A DNA stretch of 64,000 nt from Lachnospiraceae bacterium (GCA_017461725.1 JAFTXG010000031.1:186001-250000); one strand, 5' to 3'. Counted from the first letter of the stretch, positions 26,296-36,410 are shown. A program made the numbers and translations. Notes: generated from the sequence alone by a model not told the origin.

Positions 26296-27747
26296 ATGTT
26301 GGGAGATATGAAGCCATTTAGAGTGATCGGAAACGTGTATTTTGTGGGAACGGAGAAAGCGTCGTCACACTTGATTGACACCGGCGAAGGACTGATTTTA
26401 TTGGATACGGGCTACGCGGAAACTGCCGGGGTGATCGCGGAGTCGGTGACCGAGCTGGGATTTGATCTCAGAGAGGTGAAATACATCCTGCACTCCCACG
26501 GCCATGGAGATCATACGGATGGCACGCCCAGACTCCTGGAGCTGACCGGCGCCGAGACCTTTCTGGCACAGGAGGATGTAAAGTACATATCCGGCTGGAT
26601 GCCGGACCACTTCTATCAGGACGGGCAGGTGATCAGTCTGGGCAACACGGATATTTTGTGCCTCGCCACGCCGGGGCATACGGAGGGGACCTACTCCTTC
26701 TTCCTTGATGTGACAGAAAACGGCCGGACCTACCGCGCCGGGATGTTTGGCGGTGCCGGGACCAACCAGTTAAAGAAAGCTTATCTGAACCGGAGAGGCT
26801 GTTCCTGGTTAAACCGAGGGCTGTTCTTTAAATCAGTAGACAGATTAAAGAAGGAACATGTGGATGTTTTTCTGGGAAATCATACCTGGAATAATCACAC
26901 AAAAGAAAAGTATGAGCGGATGCTGACTTCCGAGGAGAATCCATTCATCGATGACGCGGAATGGCTTATCTTTCTGGAGAAGTGCGAGGCGAAACTGGAA
27001 CAGGTGATCCTGCAGGACAGCAGGGATATGTTTGTGAATTACGCCCACCGGGGAGCCAGTCAGTACACGCCGGAAAATACCCTTTTGGCCTTTTATACCG
27101 GTATGTACATGGAGGCAAACGGTATTGAGACGGATGTTCAGATGACAAAGGACGGCGTTCTCGTGCTTTTCCATGATAAGACCATCACCCGCCTGACCGG
27201 GGCGGAGGGCGGTGTGCAGGACTACACGCTGGAGGAGTTAAGGCAGTTTACCTTTGAAAAGAACGGGCAGAGGGACAAAATCGTGGTGTTCGAGGATTTT
27301 CTGAAACAGTTTGGCTGGCGGGATATCACCTTTGCCATCGAGATCAAGCAGGCGGGGATCGAGCCGCAGATCGCAGACATGATCAGAAAATATGACATTG
27401 TACATAAAACGGTGGTGACTTCATTCAAAATTGAGTGTATCCGGGCAATCAAAGAGTATGCGCCGGAATTACGGATCGGTCTGCTGAAAAACGGTGTGAC
27501 GGATGAGACCATAGAGGAATTGAAGGCCATGGGCGCGGAGGAGGTTTGTCCTCACTCTGCGGAGGTGACAGCGGAGAAGGTGGCGAAGTGGCACCGGGAG
27601 GGCTTCAATGTGCGCGCCTGGGGACTGGACAATGAGGAATTGATGCGCAATGTGTATGATTCCATGGCGGACGGCATGACCGTGAATTTCCCGGACAAGC
27701 TGACGGAGTACATAAAGGTGAAGACAGAGCAGAATCCGGTGGGATGA
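26296..27747 (+). CDS. Metallo-beta-lactamase-fold / glycerophosphodiesterase fusion
   Basis: A 483-residue two-domain protein. Residues about 8-215 form a metallo-beta-lactamase hydrolase: HSHGHGDH (66-73) is the zinc-binding HxHxDH motif, with ATPGHTEG (125-132) and LGNHTWN as later ligands. Residues about 248-480 are a glycerophosphodiester phosphodiesterase: YAHRGAS (250-256), GIETDVQMTKDGVLVLFHD (277-295) and a late FAIEIKQ carry the HR, ExD and HD catalytic residues. There is no signal peptide, so it is cytoplasmic. The pairing suggests two-step hydrolysis of one imported compound. The ATG at 26296 or one at 26308 could be the start. It leads into the GH3 gene 65 bases later. Confidence 0.9.
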   Translation: MLGDMKPFRVIGNVYFVGTEKASSHLIDTGEGLILLDTGYAETAGVIAESVTELGFDLREVKYILHSHGHGDHTDGTPRLLELTGAETFLAQEDVKYISGWMPDHFYQDGQVISLGNTDILCLATPGHTEGTYSFFLDVTENGRTYRAGMFGGAGTNQLKKAYLNRRGCSWLNRGLFFKSVDRLKKEHVDVFLGNHTWNNHTKEKYERMLTSEENPFIDDAEWLIFLEKCEAKLEQVILQDSRDMFVNYAHRGASQYTPENTLLAFYTGMYMEANGIETDVQMTKDGVLVLFHDKTITRLTGAEGGVQDYTLEELRQFTFEKNGQRDKIVVFEDFLKQFGWRDITFAIEIKQAGIEPQIADMIRKYDIVHKTVVTSFKIECIRAIKEYAPELRIGLLKNGVTDETIEELKAMGAEEVCPHSAEVTAEKVAKWHREGFNVRAWGLDNEELMRNVYDSMADGMTVNFPDKLTEYIKVKTEQNPVG

Positions 27748-27812
27748 AGAGGCCGCAAGGAAGAAAGAAAAGGCAGGAATAGACGGGGAAGGAACACGGA
27801 GGAATAATCAAA

Positions 27813-30281
27813 TTGAATAAAGCTACAGAGAACAAAATTGAAGAATTGTTGAGCGCGATGACCTTGGAGGAGAAGGTTTCCATGTGTCATGCCGCATCCA
27901 AATTCGGCATCGCGGCGGTGGAAAGGCTGGGAATTGATGAGCTGATCATGTCTGACGGCCCTCACGGAGTGCGCCCGGAGGTGGAGAAGCACAGCTGGAC
28001 CTGTATGAACCGCCCTGAGGATGCCTGCACCTATCTGCCCACAGGAACAGCCCTTGCGGCCACGTGGAATCCGGAATTGGGCAGACCCTACGGCGAGGTC
28101 CTGGGCAGCGAGGCCAGATACCGCGGAAAGGATATTATCCTTGGCCCCGGCGTGAATATCATCCGCACACCGCTTTGCGGCAGAAATTTTGAGTACATGA
28201 GCGAGGATCCCTGCCTTATTTCTAAAATGGCACCGGATCTGGTCAAGGGGATTCAGACTCAGGATGTGGCTGCCTGTGTGAAGCATTATGTGCTGAATAA
28301 TCAGGAGCTTGACCGGTTTAATGTGAATGTGGAGGTCAGTGACCGGGCGCTGTATGAGATCTATTTAAAAGGCTTTTACAGTGCAATCATTGAGGGTGAA
28401 GCCTGGTCTGTTATGGGCTCCTTCAGCAGATATCAGGGACAGTTCTGCTGTCACAATGATTTTCTGGTAAACCAGGTGTTGAAGGGAGACTGGGGATTTG
28501 ACGGCGTGTACCTGACAGACTGGGGCGGAGCTCACGATACGGAGGAGAGTATACATAACGGTCTGGATATCGAGATGGGAACAAAGGCACCCTATAATGA
28601 GTATTATCTGGGGGATGCTTTTCTGGAACGGGCAAAGGAAAGTGCCGAAGTGCGGGAGCTTTTGGATGATAAGGTACGCAGGATATTGAGACTGATGTTC
28701 CGCGTAAATAAATTCAGCCCGGACAGAAAGAACGGTGAATTTAACACGAAAGCTCATCAGCAGGTGACCTACGACGTGGCCGCTGAGGCGATGGTTCTGC
28801 TGAAAAATGAGGAGAATCTTCTCCCTCTTGACAAGGCGAAGCTGAAGAAACTGTTGGTAGTGGGACCGAATGCAGATGAGAAGCACGCGGCAGGAGGCAA
28901 CAGCAGCGGCATCATGACCTATTATGAGGTCACGCCACTTCAGGGAATCCGGGACAGACTTTCCGAAGTCTGTGAGATTCAGTATGAGAGCGGAAGTGTC
29001 GGTCTCTCCTATCAGCCTATCCCTGTACCGATGCTGAATATTATCGATCAGGTGGCAGGCTGTCGTGCGTACAAGCATGTGGTTTATACCAGACAGGCGG
29101 ACGGAAGTGTGACAGAGACAGTCAGCTTCCTGGAGAATGGTGATATTTTGGAGGGCGAAGCGGATGCATACGACATCGTTGTTTCCGCGGAAATCCCCGA
29201 GTCCGGCTGCTATTCCTTCCGCTTCTATACAAATGGTGATGCAGTTGTAAAAATCTGCGGCGAGGAGCATGTGAAGCTGCAGGCCAATGGGCGGGAGCAG
29301 GAGATCACCTGTGCATTTGATTATGAGCAAGGGGATAGAGTTGATATTGAAATTAAACTGAGTCGAGTGAAGGAGAGGGTGAACTTCCAATTTGGCTGGA
29401 TCACGCCCATGGATTATGAAAAATCATCCTCTGAGGCAGAGCTGCTGGAAAAAGCGAAAGCGGCAGATTATGTCATTTATTGTGGTGGCTTGGATCACAG
29501 CTACGATACAGAGTCCTTCGACAAAAAATCCATGCAGCTTCCTTCGGAACAGGATGTATTGATCCCCAAACTGTTAAAGGCGAATCCCAATACGGTTATC
29601 GTGCTGACTGCCGGTTCGCCGGTTACCATGCCCTGGATTGACGAGGCGAAGGCAGTTGTCTGGACATGGTATGCCGGAATGGAGGCAGGACATGTGCTCA
29701 GCGATATTCTGACCGGTGATATCTGTCCCAGCGGCAAGCTGCCGTTTACCCTGCCGAAGGCATATGCGGATACTCCCGTTGCCAGATACGGGGAATATCA
29801 GAAGACGAATTGCAGATACAATGAAGATATTCTGGTGGGATACCGTGCATATGATCATGATCAGATTGAGCCGCTGTTCCCCTTTGGCCATGGTCTTTCC
29901 TATAGCCGTTTTGATTATTCGGATCTGGAAATATCCAGAGCGGAAAATGAATCGGGAAATGACTCGGGAGATGGGTTGACTGTCAGCTTTAAGGTTACCA
30001 ATACCGGCGCTGTCACGGCCATGGAGACCGCACAGGTATATATCGGGGACCCGGTGTGCAGTGTGAAGCGTCCGCCGAAGGAGCTTAGAAATTTCAAAAA
30101 GGTAGAGCTAAGACCGGGAGAGACGGCGCAGATCAGTCTGCCCATATCTGCTCTGGATCTTTCCTTCTATGATGAGGAGACAAAGGATTGGAAACTGGAA
30201 CCCGGCGACTTTGCGGTCTATGTCGGATCTTCCGCCGGGGACGTGAGGCTGAAAGGAACCATTGTCTATGAAATCGGATAA
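27813..30281 (+). CDS. Glycoside hydrolase family 3 (beta-glucosidase-like)
   Basis: An 822-residue cytoplasmic GH3 enzyme, likely removing a terminal beta-linked sugar. The N-terminal barrel includes SDGPHGVR and the nucleophile motif LTDWGG, with D236 as the expected catalytic Asp. The second alpha/beta domain follows (VLLKNEENLLPL, VVGPNA), with a PA14-type insert at about 421-533 that in this family shapes substrate length. Another domain part (GGLDHSYDTES) and a fibronectin III-like C-terminus (about 690-822) complete it. The start is TTG with GGAGG nearby. The stop overlaps the M20 peptidase start by 14 bases, so they are coupled. Confidence 0.93.
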   Translation: MNKATENKIEELLSAMTLEEKVSMCHAASKFGIAAVERLGIDELIMSDGPHGVRPEVEKHSWTCMNRPEDACTYLPTGTALAATWNPELGRPYGEVLGSEARYRGKDIILGPGVNIIRTPLCGRNFEYMSEDPCLISKMAPDLVKGIQTQDVAACVKHYVLNNQELDRFNVNVEVSDRALYEIYLKGFYSAIIEGEAWSVMGSFSRYQGQFCCHNDFLVNQVLKGDWGFDGVYLTDWGGAHDTEESIHNGLDIEMGTKAPYNEYYLGDAFLERAKESAEVRELLDDKVRRILRLMFRVNKFSPDRKNGEFNTKAHQQVTYDVAAEAMVLLKNEENLLPLDKAKLKKLLVVGPNADEKHAAGGNSSGIMTYYEVTPLQGIRDRLSEVCEIQYESGSVGLSYQPIPVPMLNIIDQVAGCRAYKHVVYTRQADGSVTETVSFLENGDILEGEADAYDIVVSAEIPESGCYSFRFYTNGDAVVKICGEEHVKLQANGREQEITCAFDYEQGDRVDIEIKLSRVKERVNFQFGWITPMDYEKSSSEAELLEKAKAADYVIYCGGLDHSYDTESFDKKSMQLPSEQDVLIPKLLKANPNTVIVLTAGSPVTMPWIDEAKAVVWTWYAGMEAGHVLSDILTGDICPSGKLPFTLPKAYADTPVARYGEYQKTNCRYNEDILVGYRAYDHDQIEPLFPFGHGLSYSRFDYSDLEISRAENESGNDSGDGLTVSFKVTNTGAVTAMETAQVYIGDPVCSVKRPPKELRNFKKVELRPGETAQISLPISALDLSFYDEETKDWKLEPGDFAVYVGSSAGDVRLKGTIVYEIG

Positions 30282-31425
30282 ATGCGCCGCTCTCTTTGCG
30301 AGATTGGATGAACTGGAAAAGGAGTACCTCCGGTTCTGGATCGATGTGTGTAAAATAGAAAGCCCCAGTGAATATAAAGAGGGAGTAGACCGGGTTGGGG
30401 CATATTTCGTGAAGAAGGCCGGAGAGCGTGGCTGGAAGGTTGAAGTACAGAAGCAGTCGGTGTCCGGTGACTGTGTCTGCATTACCATGAATCCGGAGGC
30501 GGAGGATCGTCCGATCGTATTCTCCGGTCATATGGATACGGTGCATCCGCTGGGCTTATTCGGCGATGAGGTCGTGACCTGGGACGAGGAAAAGATTTAC
30601 GGCCCGGGGGTAACAGACTGCAAAGGTGGTGTAGTGGCAGGCTTTTACGCCATGGCAGCGCTGGAAGACTGCGGGTTTACCGCTCGCCCGGTAAAACTGA
30701 TCCTGCAAAGTGATGAGGAGGTCAGCAGCCGCACCAGCAACAAGGAAACGGTCAACTATATGTTTGCCCAGGCAGAAAACTGTGCGGCGTTTCTAAATTG
30801 CGAGCCCCACAAGGATAACCACATAACCATCAGCCGGAAAGGGATCAGCCGATACGAATTTGAAGTAAAAGGGAAGGTAACCCACGCGTTGAGCTGCTAT
30901 GAAGGGGCCAGCGCTGTTCGGGAGGCTGCGTACAAGATTATTGAGCTGGAAAAGCTGAAGGACGAACATGGAATTACCTGTAACTGCGGATTGATTCAGG
31001 GCGGAACTGCGGAAAATACGGTGCCAGGGTGCTGTGTGTTTACGGCGGACGTTCGATACATGAACCATCAGCAGATGGCGGAGGCTGACCGGTTGGTGGA
31101 GGAAGTCGCCGGGAGATCGTTTGTGGAGGGGGCTTCCTGTGAGGTTACGTTAAAGAGCCGTCGACAGCCGATGGAGAGAAACGAGAGGAACGAGGCACTG
31201 TTGGACGCGATCAATCGGATATATGCCAAGGTAGGCCTGCCCCAGATGACGGGAAGTCACAGCAATGGGGGCTCCGATGCGGCTGACATGACAAGCCGTG
31301 GTCTGCCATGTCTGGATTCATTCGGCACAGAGGGAGGAAAGATCCACAGACGTGAGGAATATGCCTATCTGAGATCCCTGAAGGAATCCGCAAAGAGGCT
31401 GGCTGCAGTGGCCTATTACCTATAG
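30268..31425 (+). CDS. M20 family metallopeptidase
   Basis: A 385-residue di-zinc peptidase/deacylase of the M20 (carboxypeptidase G2-like) family. FSGHMDTVHP supplies the first metal ligand, PGVTDCKGG the bridging Asp, DEEVSSRTS the catalytic Glu pair, and FGTEGGKIHRREEY the final His. The lid domain lies between. There is no signal peptide, so it is cytoplasmic. The ATG at 30268 lies within the end of the GH3 gene and follows AAAGGA. Its job is probably hydrolysis of an amide or peptide bond in the compound that the locus imports. The exact substrate is unknown. Confidence 0.9.
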   Translation: MKSDKCAALFARLDELEKEYLRFWIDVCKIESPSEYKEGVDRVGAYFVKKAGERGWKVEVQKQSVSGDCVCITMNPEAEDRPIVFSGHMDTVHPLGLFGDEVVTWDEEKIYGPGVTDCKGGVVAGFYAMAALEDCGFTARPVKLILQSDEEVSSRTSNKETVNYMFAQAENCAAFLNCEPHKDNHITISRKGISRYEFEVKGKVTHALSCYEGASAVREAAYKIIELEKLKDEHGITCNCGLIQGGTAENTVPGCCVFTADVRYMNHQQMAEADRLVEEVAGRSFVEGASCEVTLKSRRQPMERNERNEALLDAINRIYAKVGLPQMTGSHSNGGSDAADMTSRGLPCLDSFGTEGGKIHRREEYAYLRSLKESAKRLAAVAYYL

Positions 31426-31572
31426 GAAGATATGGCCCGAAAGGAAGATGCGGAAAGCGTAACCGATGGCAAAGGGAAGGTACGGAAAAACGTAAGCATA
31501 GAAAAAGGAAACGTCAAAAAGGCAGACTATGGAAAAAGAGAAGGAGCGGAATGAGGACTGAAATTTGATATT

Positions 31573-32391
31573 ATGGCATCAGCCGCGGAAAAAATACTGA
31601 TCGCTGCCCACCGGGGCACCTTCGGCGGCAACATTCCCTGTAACACAATGGCCAGCTATGAGATTGCTCTCAAGCAGGGGGCAGACGTGATCGAGGTGGA
31701 CGTGGAGATGAGCGCAGACGGAAAACTGTTTATCTTTCACCCCGGGAAGGAATCTGCACACCTGAATCTTCAGCGGTCCATATCCGGCATGACTACGGAG
31801 GAGATATCCCGCCTTCGGTATGTGAACTATGACCGGGATGAGACACAGTTTGGTCTGAATACCTTCGATGAGGTGTTGGAAGCCTTTAAGGGACGCTGCT
31901 ACATCAACGTGGATAAATTCTGGGGGCACCCGAAGGAAATATATGAGGCGATTAAAAAGCACAACATGACGGAGCAGATTATTGTGAAGTCACGTCCCTC
32001 TGAGCAGGTGTTTACCGTGCTGAGGGAGCTGGCGCCGGAACTGCCGTTTCTGGCCGTGGTCAATGAGGTTCACCCGCTTCATGAGCAGTTAATGAACTCC
32101 GGCATCAACTATTTAGGCGCAGAGGTCCTGTTTGAGTCGGATGATTCTCCGGTGGCCTCACCGGAATTCATTGAGATGATGCACCGCGACAGAAAGCTGC
32201 TCTGGGTGAATTCCATCATTTATGATTATAAGCAGCAGCTGACGGCAGGGCATTCGGATGATACCGCCCTTTGCCTGAATATGGATCTGGGCTGGGGCTG
32301 GCTTGCCAAGCGAGGCTTCGACTTTATCCAGACAGATTGGACCGGTATGCTGGTGAGCTATCTGGAGGAGAAAAAACTTCGCTACAGATAA
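31573..32391 (+). CDS. Glycerophosphodiester phosphodiesterase family protein
   Basis: A 272-residue single-domain protein of the GDPD TIM-barrel family. AAHRGTFGGNIPCNTMASYE holds the HR pair, and IEVDVEMSADGKLFIFHPG holds ExD. The usual HD after the strand reads HPG here, which may alter the mechanism or substrate. The cytoplasmic location follows from the absence of a signal peptide. The ribosome binding site is weak (GAGGA at long spacing), and the true start could differ slightly. It closes the enzyme group before a terminator and the transporter genes, and it is the second GDPD-type domain of the locus. Confidence 0.85.
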   Translation: MASAAEKILIAAHRGTFGGNIPCNTMASYEIALKQGADVIEVDVEMSADGKLFIFHPGKESAHLNLQRSISGMTTEEISRLRYVNYDRDETQFGLNTFDEVLEAFKGRCYINVDKFWGHPKEIYEAIKKHNMTEQIIVKSRPSEQVFTVLRELAPELPFLAVVNEVHPLHEQLMNSGINYLGAEVLFESDDSPVASPEFIEMMHRDRKLLWVNSIIYDYKQQLTAGHSDDTALCLNMDLGWGWLAKRGFDFIQTDWTGMLVSYLEEKKLRYR

Positions 32392-32405
32392 AATTTGATG
32401 AAAAA

Positions 32406-32440
32406 GGGACTGCCGCAAACTATTTTGCGACAGTCCTTTT
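32406..32440 (+). terminator. Intrinsic terminator between enzyme and transporter genes
   Basis: GGACTGCCGCAAA pairs with TTTGCGACAGTCC (one mismatch), followed by TTTTT. It splits the locus into at least two transcripts or acts as partial attenuation. Confidence 0.85.
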
Positions 32441-32685
32441 TGCGGCAGTGGAGAAGTCGTTTTCGTGAAGCAATTACTAATGGTTAAAACTTGGATAGAT
32501 TAACATACAAAATTTGAATGACAAATCGAAGATGTGGCAAAATAACCATCAAAAAACCCTGTAAATTCGGTTGAAATGGTGGTTTTGCTGAAGTTTTGGC
32601 CCGAAATCCATTCAAAAAGTGTCTATTTACAAAAAAATAATAAATGGATAGACTTAGCTTAAAGCTGAAAAAAAGGAGAAGGGCG

Positions 32686-33648
32686 ATGAAAATGATGAAA
32701 AGAAAAAGTGCGGTCAGCAGAGAGCTGGCAGCCACCCATAGAAGTCAGACACTGAGGCTGATTAAGCGAAACTGGCTGTTGTATGTTTTCCTGATACCGG
32801 CGGTGGTGTACATAATACTCTTTGAGTATGCGCCTCTGTACGGACTTCAGATTGCGTTTAAGAATTACAGCTTTGCAAAAGGCTTTTCCGGCAGTAAATG
32901 GGTTGGCCTGAAATGGTTTGAGACCTTTTTTAATACACCGCGATTCTGGGACATTTTGAAAAACACCCTGAGAGTCAGTGTGTACTCCATGATCGTAAGT
33001 TTTCCGTTCCCCATCATTCTGGCGCTGTGTATGAATAATGTGACCAGGACAAAGTGGAAGCGGTTCGCGCAGACAGTCACTTATATGCCTCATTTCATCT
33101 CAACCGTGGTATTGGTTGGTATGATGTCCGTTATGTTTGCACCAAAATCCGGCGTCATTAACACCGTGTTGTCCTGGCTTGGCGGTTCGGGAAGTACCTA
33201 TTTCATGGGAAAGGCTGAGTATTTCCCTCACATGTATGTGTGGAGCGGTGTATGGCAGGGCATGGGATGGGGGTCCATCATCTACATGGCGGCGCTGGCC
33301 GGCGTTGATCCCAGTCTGCACGAGGCGGCGATGATCGACGGTGCAAATAAGTTCCAGCGGGTGCTTCATGTGGATCTGCCGACGATCATGCCTACGGTAG
33401 CCATCATGCTGATCATGAACTGTGGTAAGCTGTTGAATGTAGGTTATGAGAAGGTTTACCTGATGCAGAATGACTTGAATATGACTTATGCAGAGGTTAT
33501 CTCCACTTATGTATATAAGATGGGTCTGGGAAATCAGAGATACAGCTATTCCACGGCAATCGGACTGTTTAACAATGTTGTCAGCTTTATCTTCCTGATC
33601 ATTGTCAATAAGATCGTTAAGAAGCTGAGCGGATCGGGTCTGTGGTAA
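32686..33648 (+). CDS. Sugar ABC transporter permease, LplB type
   Basis: A 320-residue permease with six membrane helices. The family signature EAAMIDGANKFQRVLHVDLP is the EAA loop that contacts the ATPase, and FEYAPLYGLQIAFKNY near the N-terminus is typical of LplB/YtcP-type importers of complex glycosides. AAAGGAGAAGGG precedes the ATG at 32686. The second permease follows 12 bases later. No ATPase is encoded here. These systems usually borrow a shared MsmX-type ATPase encoded elsewhere. Confidence 0.93.
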   Translation: MKMMKRKSAVSRELAATHRSQTLRLIKRNWLLYVFLIPAVVYIILFEYAPLYGLQIAFKNYSFAKGFSGSKWVGLKWFETFFNTPRFWDILKNTLRVSVYSMIVSFPFPIILALCMNNVTRTKWKRFAQTVTYMPHFISTVVLVGMMSVMFAPKSGVINTVLSWLGGSGSTYFMGKAEYFPHMYVWSGVWQGMGWGSIIYMAALAGVDPSLHEAAMIDGANKFQRVLHVDLPTIMPTVAIMLIMNCGKLLNVGYEKVYLMQNDLNMTYAEVISTYVYKMGLGNQRYSYSTAIGLFNNVVSFIFLIIVNKIVKKLSGSGLW

Positions 33649-33660
33649 GGAGGAACGGTA

Positions 33661-34593
33661 ATGGGTAAAATGAAAGTAAAGACGGACAGAACAAATAAAA
33701 TTAACAGCCGTTCATGGGATGATATTGTTTACACCTGGATAACAAGAATATTTCTGATCATTATGGTGGCGGTTACACTGTACCCGGTGTACTTTGTCGT
33801 GGTGGCATCCTTTTCCAGCCCCATGTATGTAAATAACGGAACCTTTCTGATCTTCCCGAAGGGCTTTACGCTGAAGGGATATACGGAGGTGTTCAGAGAT
33901 GAGCGAATCTGGATCGGTTATGGCAATACGATTTTGTACACGGTGTGCGGAACGATTTTTGGTACGGCAGTTACCCTGCTGGCGGGATATGCGCTTTCCA
34001 GAAAGGATCTCCCGGGACGCTCCGTCATCATGAAGCTTATGGTGTTCACCATGTATTTCAGCGGCGGTATGATTCCCTTTTATTTGATCGTGAAGGGGCT
34101 GGGACTTCTGGATACCAGATTTTCCATGATTATTCTGGGCAGCCTTTCCGTGTATAATATTATTGTAGTCCGTTCCTTTATGGCCAGCAATATTCCGGAC
34201 GAGCTGTTTGATGCGGCGACCATAGATGGATGCGGAAACGGCAGATTTTTCATGCAGATCGTCGTACCGCTGTCCAAGGCGGTCATTGCGGTAATCGTCC
34301 TTTATATTGCCGTGTCCAAATGGAACTCCTATTTTAACGCGCTGTTGTTTTTGTCGGATACAGACAAATATCCGCTGCAGGTTTTCCTGAGACAGATATT
34401 GCTGGCCGGCGAGGCGATGCTCAACGATACAGAGACTCTGCTGGATCAGCAGGCAGCGGCGGAGCTTCGAAACATGGCGATGGTGGTCAAATACAGTGTC
34501 ATTGTGGTGGCGACCGCACCCATCATCTGTGTATATCCCTTTATCCAGAAATATTTTGTTAAGGGTGTTATGATCGGAAGCGTGAAAGGTTAG
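33661..34593 (+). CDS. Carbohydrate ABC transporter permease, MalG/YtcP type
   Basis: A 310-residue six-helix permease partnering the LplB-type protein. It has the EAA-loop equivalent ELFDAATIDGCGNGRFFMQIVVP and the C-terminal YPFIQKYFVKGVMIGSVKG block typical of the group. GGAGG precedes the ATG. The very short spacing to the upstream permease marks a single operon, and the binding protein follows after 125 bases. Confidence 0.93.
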   Translation: MGKMKVKTDRTNKINSRSWDDIVYTWITRIFLIIMVAVTLYPVYFVVVASFSSPMYVNNGTFLIFPKGFTLKGYTEVFRDERIWIGYGNTILYTVCGTIFGTAVTLLAGYALSRKDLPGRSVIMKLMVFTMYFSGGMIPFYLIVKGLGLLDTRFSMIILGSLSVYNIIVVRSFMASNIPDELFDAATIDGCGNGRFFMQIVVPLSKAVIAVIVLYIAVSKWNSYFNALLFLSDTDKYPLQVFLRQILLAGEAMLNDTETLLDQQAAAELRNMAMVVKYSVIVVATAPIICVYPFIQKYFVKGVMIGSVKG

Positions 34594-34718
34594 GTAAAAA
34601 AATGTAAAATCACCTCCCGCCCAAGTGTGCGGTGCACAGCACCCTTTGGCGGCTTGCCGGAACGTTTTCGGTGAAGAATGTGGGGATTTTTATAAAGAAA
34701 TACAGGAGGAAGTATTGT

Positions 34719-36410
34719 ATGAAGAAAAGAATTGCAGCACTGTTTCTTGTTCTGTCTATGGCAGCCGCCATGTTTGCCGGATGCGCAAACACTTCTGTTG
34801 ACGAGACGAAGGGAAACACTGAGGCTCCTGCTGAGCAGACAAAGGCACCTGAGGACGATCAGGCAACTGATGGTACTCAGGAAACCGAAGCAGCAGGTAT
34901 CCCGGTGGATTATTTTGCCGGAACTGAGCTTACCATTGCGGTAAAGAAGCACAACTATGATACCGGCGAGAGCTGGGGTGACAAGCCTGCCATGAAGGCT
35001 GCCGAGGAAGCTACCGGCATCAAGATTAACTGGATCATGATCGATTCCGGCCAGAGCGAGCGAATCAACGCAATGCTGGCAGGTGATATGCCCGATGCAT
35101 TTATCGGTAATATGATCAAAGCAAATACCATTGCCGCGAACATGGATCTGTTCTATGATTTGTCCGAGGAGGGTCTGCTGGAGACTTATGCTCCCGATGC
35201 GCTGGAGGATATTAAACAACTGAACGGTGGTCTGGATCTGATCACCTGGCCGGACGGAAGTATCCGTTCACTGATCACTAACGACGAGTGTAACTATAAC
35301 AATGATGCGGAAGGTATCATGGTTATCAATAAGGCATGGCTGGACAAGCTGGGCCTGGGAATCCCCAAGACGGCAGATGAGTTTTACAATGTACTCTGCG
35401 CATTCCGTGACAATGATATGGACGGCGACGGAGATCCCACCAACGAGATTCCTTTCAACTCAACAGAGAAATTCTGGGCAGGAAAAATTATTCAGGGTGC
35501 TAACTCTTGGGGAATTGCCGGCTATAACAACTCTGTAAAGTCACACTATTTCCAGTTAAAGGACGGCAAGGTTACCTCTACTGTTGATACAGATGAGTTC
35601 CGCGCATACCTGGAGTTCTACCACAAGCTGATGGATGAGGGCCTGCTGAATATGGACTGTTTCTCTGAGACCAATGATCAGAGAAGTGCAAAGCTGCTGT
35701 CCGGCAACGTAGGAGTATTCTGGAGCTGGACACCTCAGGACGTAGGTGATCTGGAGCTGGCGAAGGATTATGTGACTCTGCCTCCTTTCCAGGCACTGGA
35801 AGGCGTTGAGCCCGTTAAGTCCGGAACCAGAGATAAGGAAACCTTCTATAACAATGGTTTTGTTATCTCCGCTGAATGCGAAAATGTGGAAGCTCTGCTG
35901 CACTGGTGGAATTATCTCTCCAGCTCTACCGAGATGAAGTACTTTGTAAAGTTTGGCGAGAAGGGAACTTCTTGGGATATCGATGCAAACGGCAATGTTT
36001 ATCTGAAGAGACCCGATGATATCACAGAGGACTTCACTGAGAGCAATCATCACTATACCTATGGATGGTCTTCTTACAGCCCTCTGATCCTGAAGGAAGA
36101 GCTTCCGGTTGTGGATACCAGTGATCCCTACGATTCTACCGCATGGCGTACTCTGATGGTGGATGAAGTGTATGATATGCTTCCCACGGATACCTTCAGT
36201 ACGAAGAAGTTTGTGTCCCCTGAGGCGGAGGATGAAAAAGATTTCATCGAGGATGAGCTGGACGCATACCTTACTAACTTTGTGGCAACCAGTATTGTTG
36301 AAGGTGTTACCGACGATTCCTGGAATGCTCATCTGGAGCAGCTGAAGACTGTTCAGTACTACGAGTGGCTGGAGTGGTATCAGAAGTACATCGACGGAAC
36401 TCTGGAATAA
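34719..36410 (+). CDS. Sugar-binding lipoprotein of the ABC importer
   Basis: A 563-residue extracellular solute-binding protein. The signal peptide runs MKKRIAALFLVLSMAAAMFA, followed by the lipobox cysteine (AGC, C22) and an acidic Thr/Glu/Ala-rich linker to about residue 60. The large size and the EFYNVLCAFRDNDMDGDGDPTNEIPF-like calcium-binding-type loop (cut here around DNDMDGDGDPTNEIP) match LplA/YtcQ-type proteins. AGGAGG precedes the ATG at 34719. Codon bias is stronger than for the permeases, as expected for an abundant receptor. It defines what the locus imports, but the ligand cannot be read by eye. Confidence 0.92.
   Translation: MKKRIAALFLVLSMAAAMFAGCANTSVDETKGNTEAPAEQTKAPEDDQATDGTQETEAAGIPVDYFAGTELTIAVKKHNYDTGESWGDKPAMKAAEEATGIKINWIMIDSGQSERINAMLAGDMPDAFIGNMIKANTIAANMDLFYDLSEEGLLETYAPDALEDIKQLNGGLDLITWPDGSIRSLITNDECNYNNDAEGIMVINKAWLDKLGLGIPKTADEFYNVLCAFRDNDMDGDGDPTNEIPFNSTEKFWAGKIIQGANSWGIAGYNNSVKSHYFQLKDGKVTSTVDTDEFRAYLEFYHKLMDEGLLNMDCFSETNDQRSAKLLSGNVGVFWSWTPQDVGDLELAKDYVTLPPFQALEGVEPVKSGTRDKETFYNNGFVISAECENVEALLHWWNYLSSSTEMKYFVKFGEKGTSWDIDANGNVYLKRPDDITEDFTESNHHYTYGWSSYSPLILKEELPVVDTSDPYDSTAWRTLMVDEVYDMLPTDTFSTKKFVSPEAEDEKDFIEDELDAYLTNFVATSIVEGVTDDSWNAHLEQLKTVQYYEWLEWYQKYIDGTLE

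Noticed and set aside
34594..34718. Possible regulatory hairpin between the second permease and the binding protein
   Set aside because: GC-rich short palindromes (such as GTGCACAGCAC) are present, but no stable terminator or convincing structure can be drawn.
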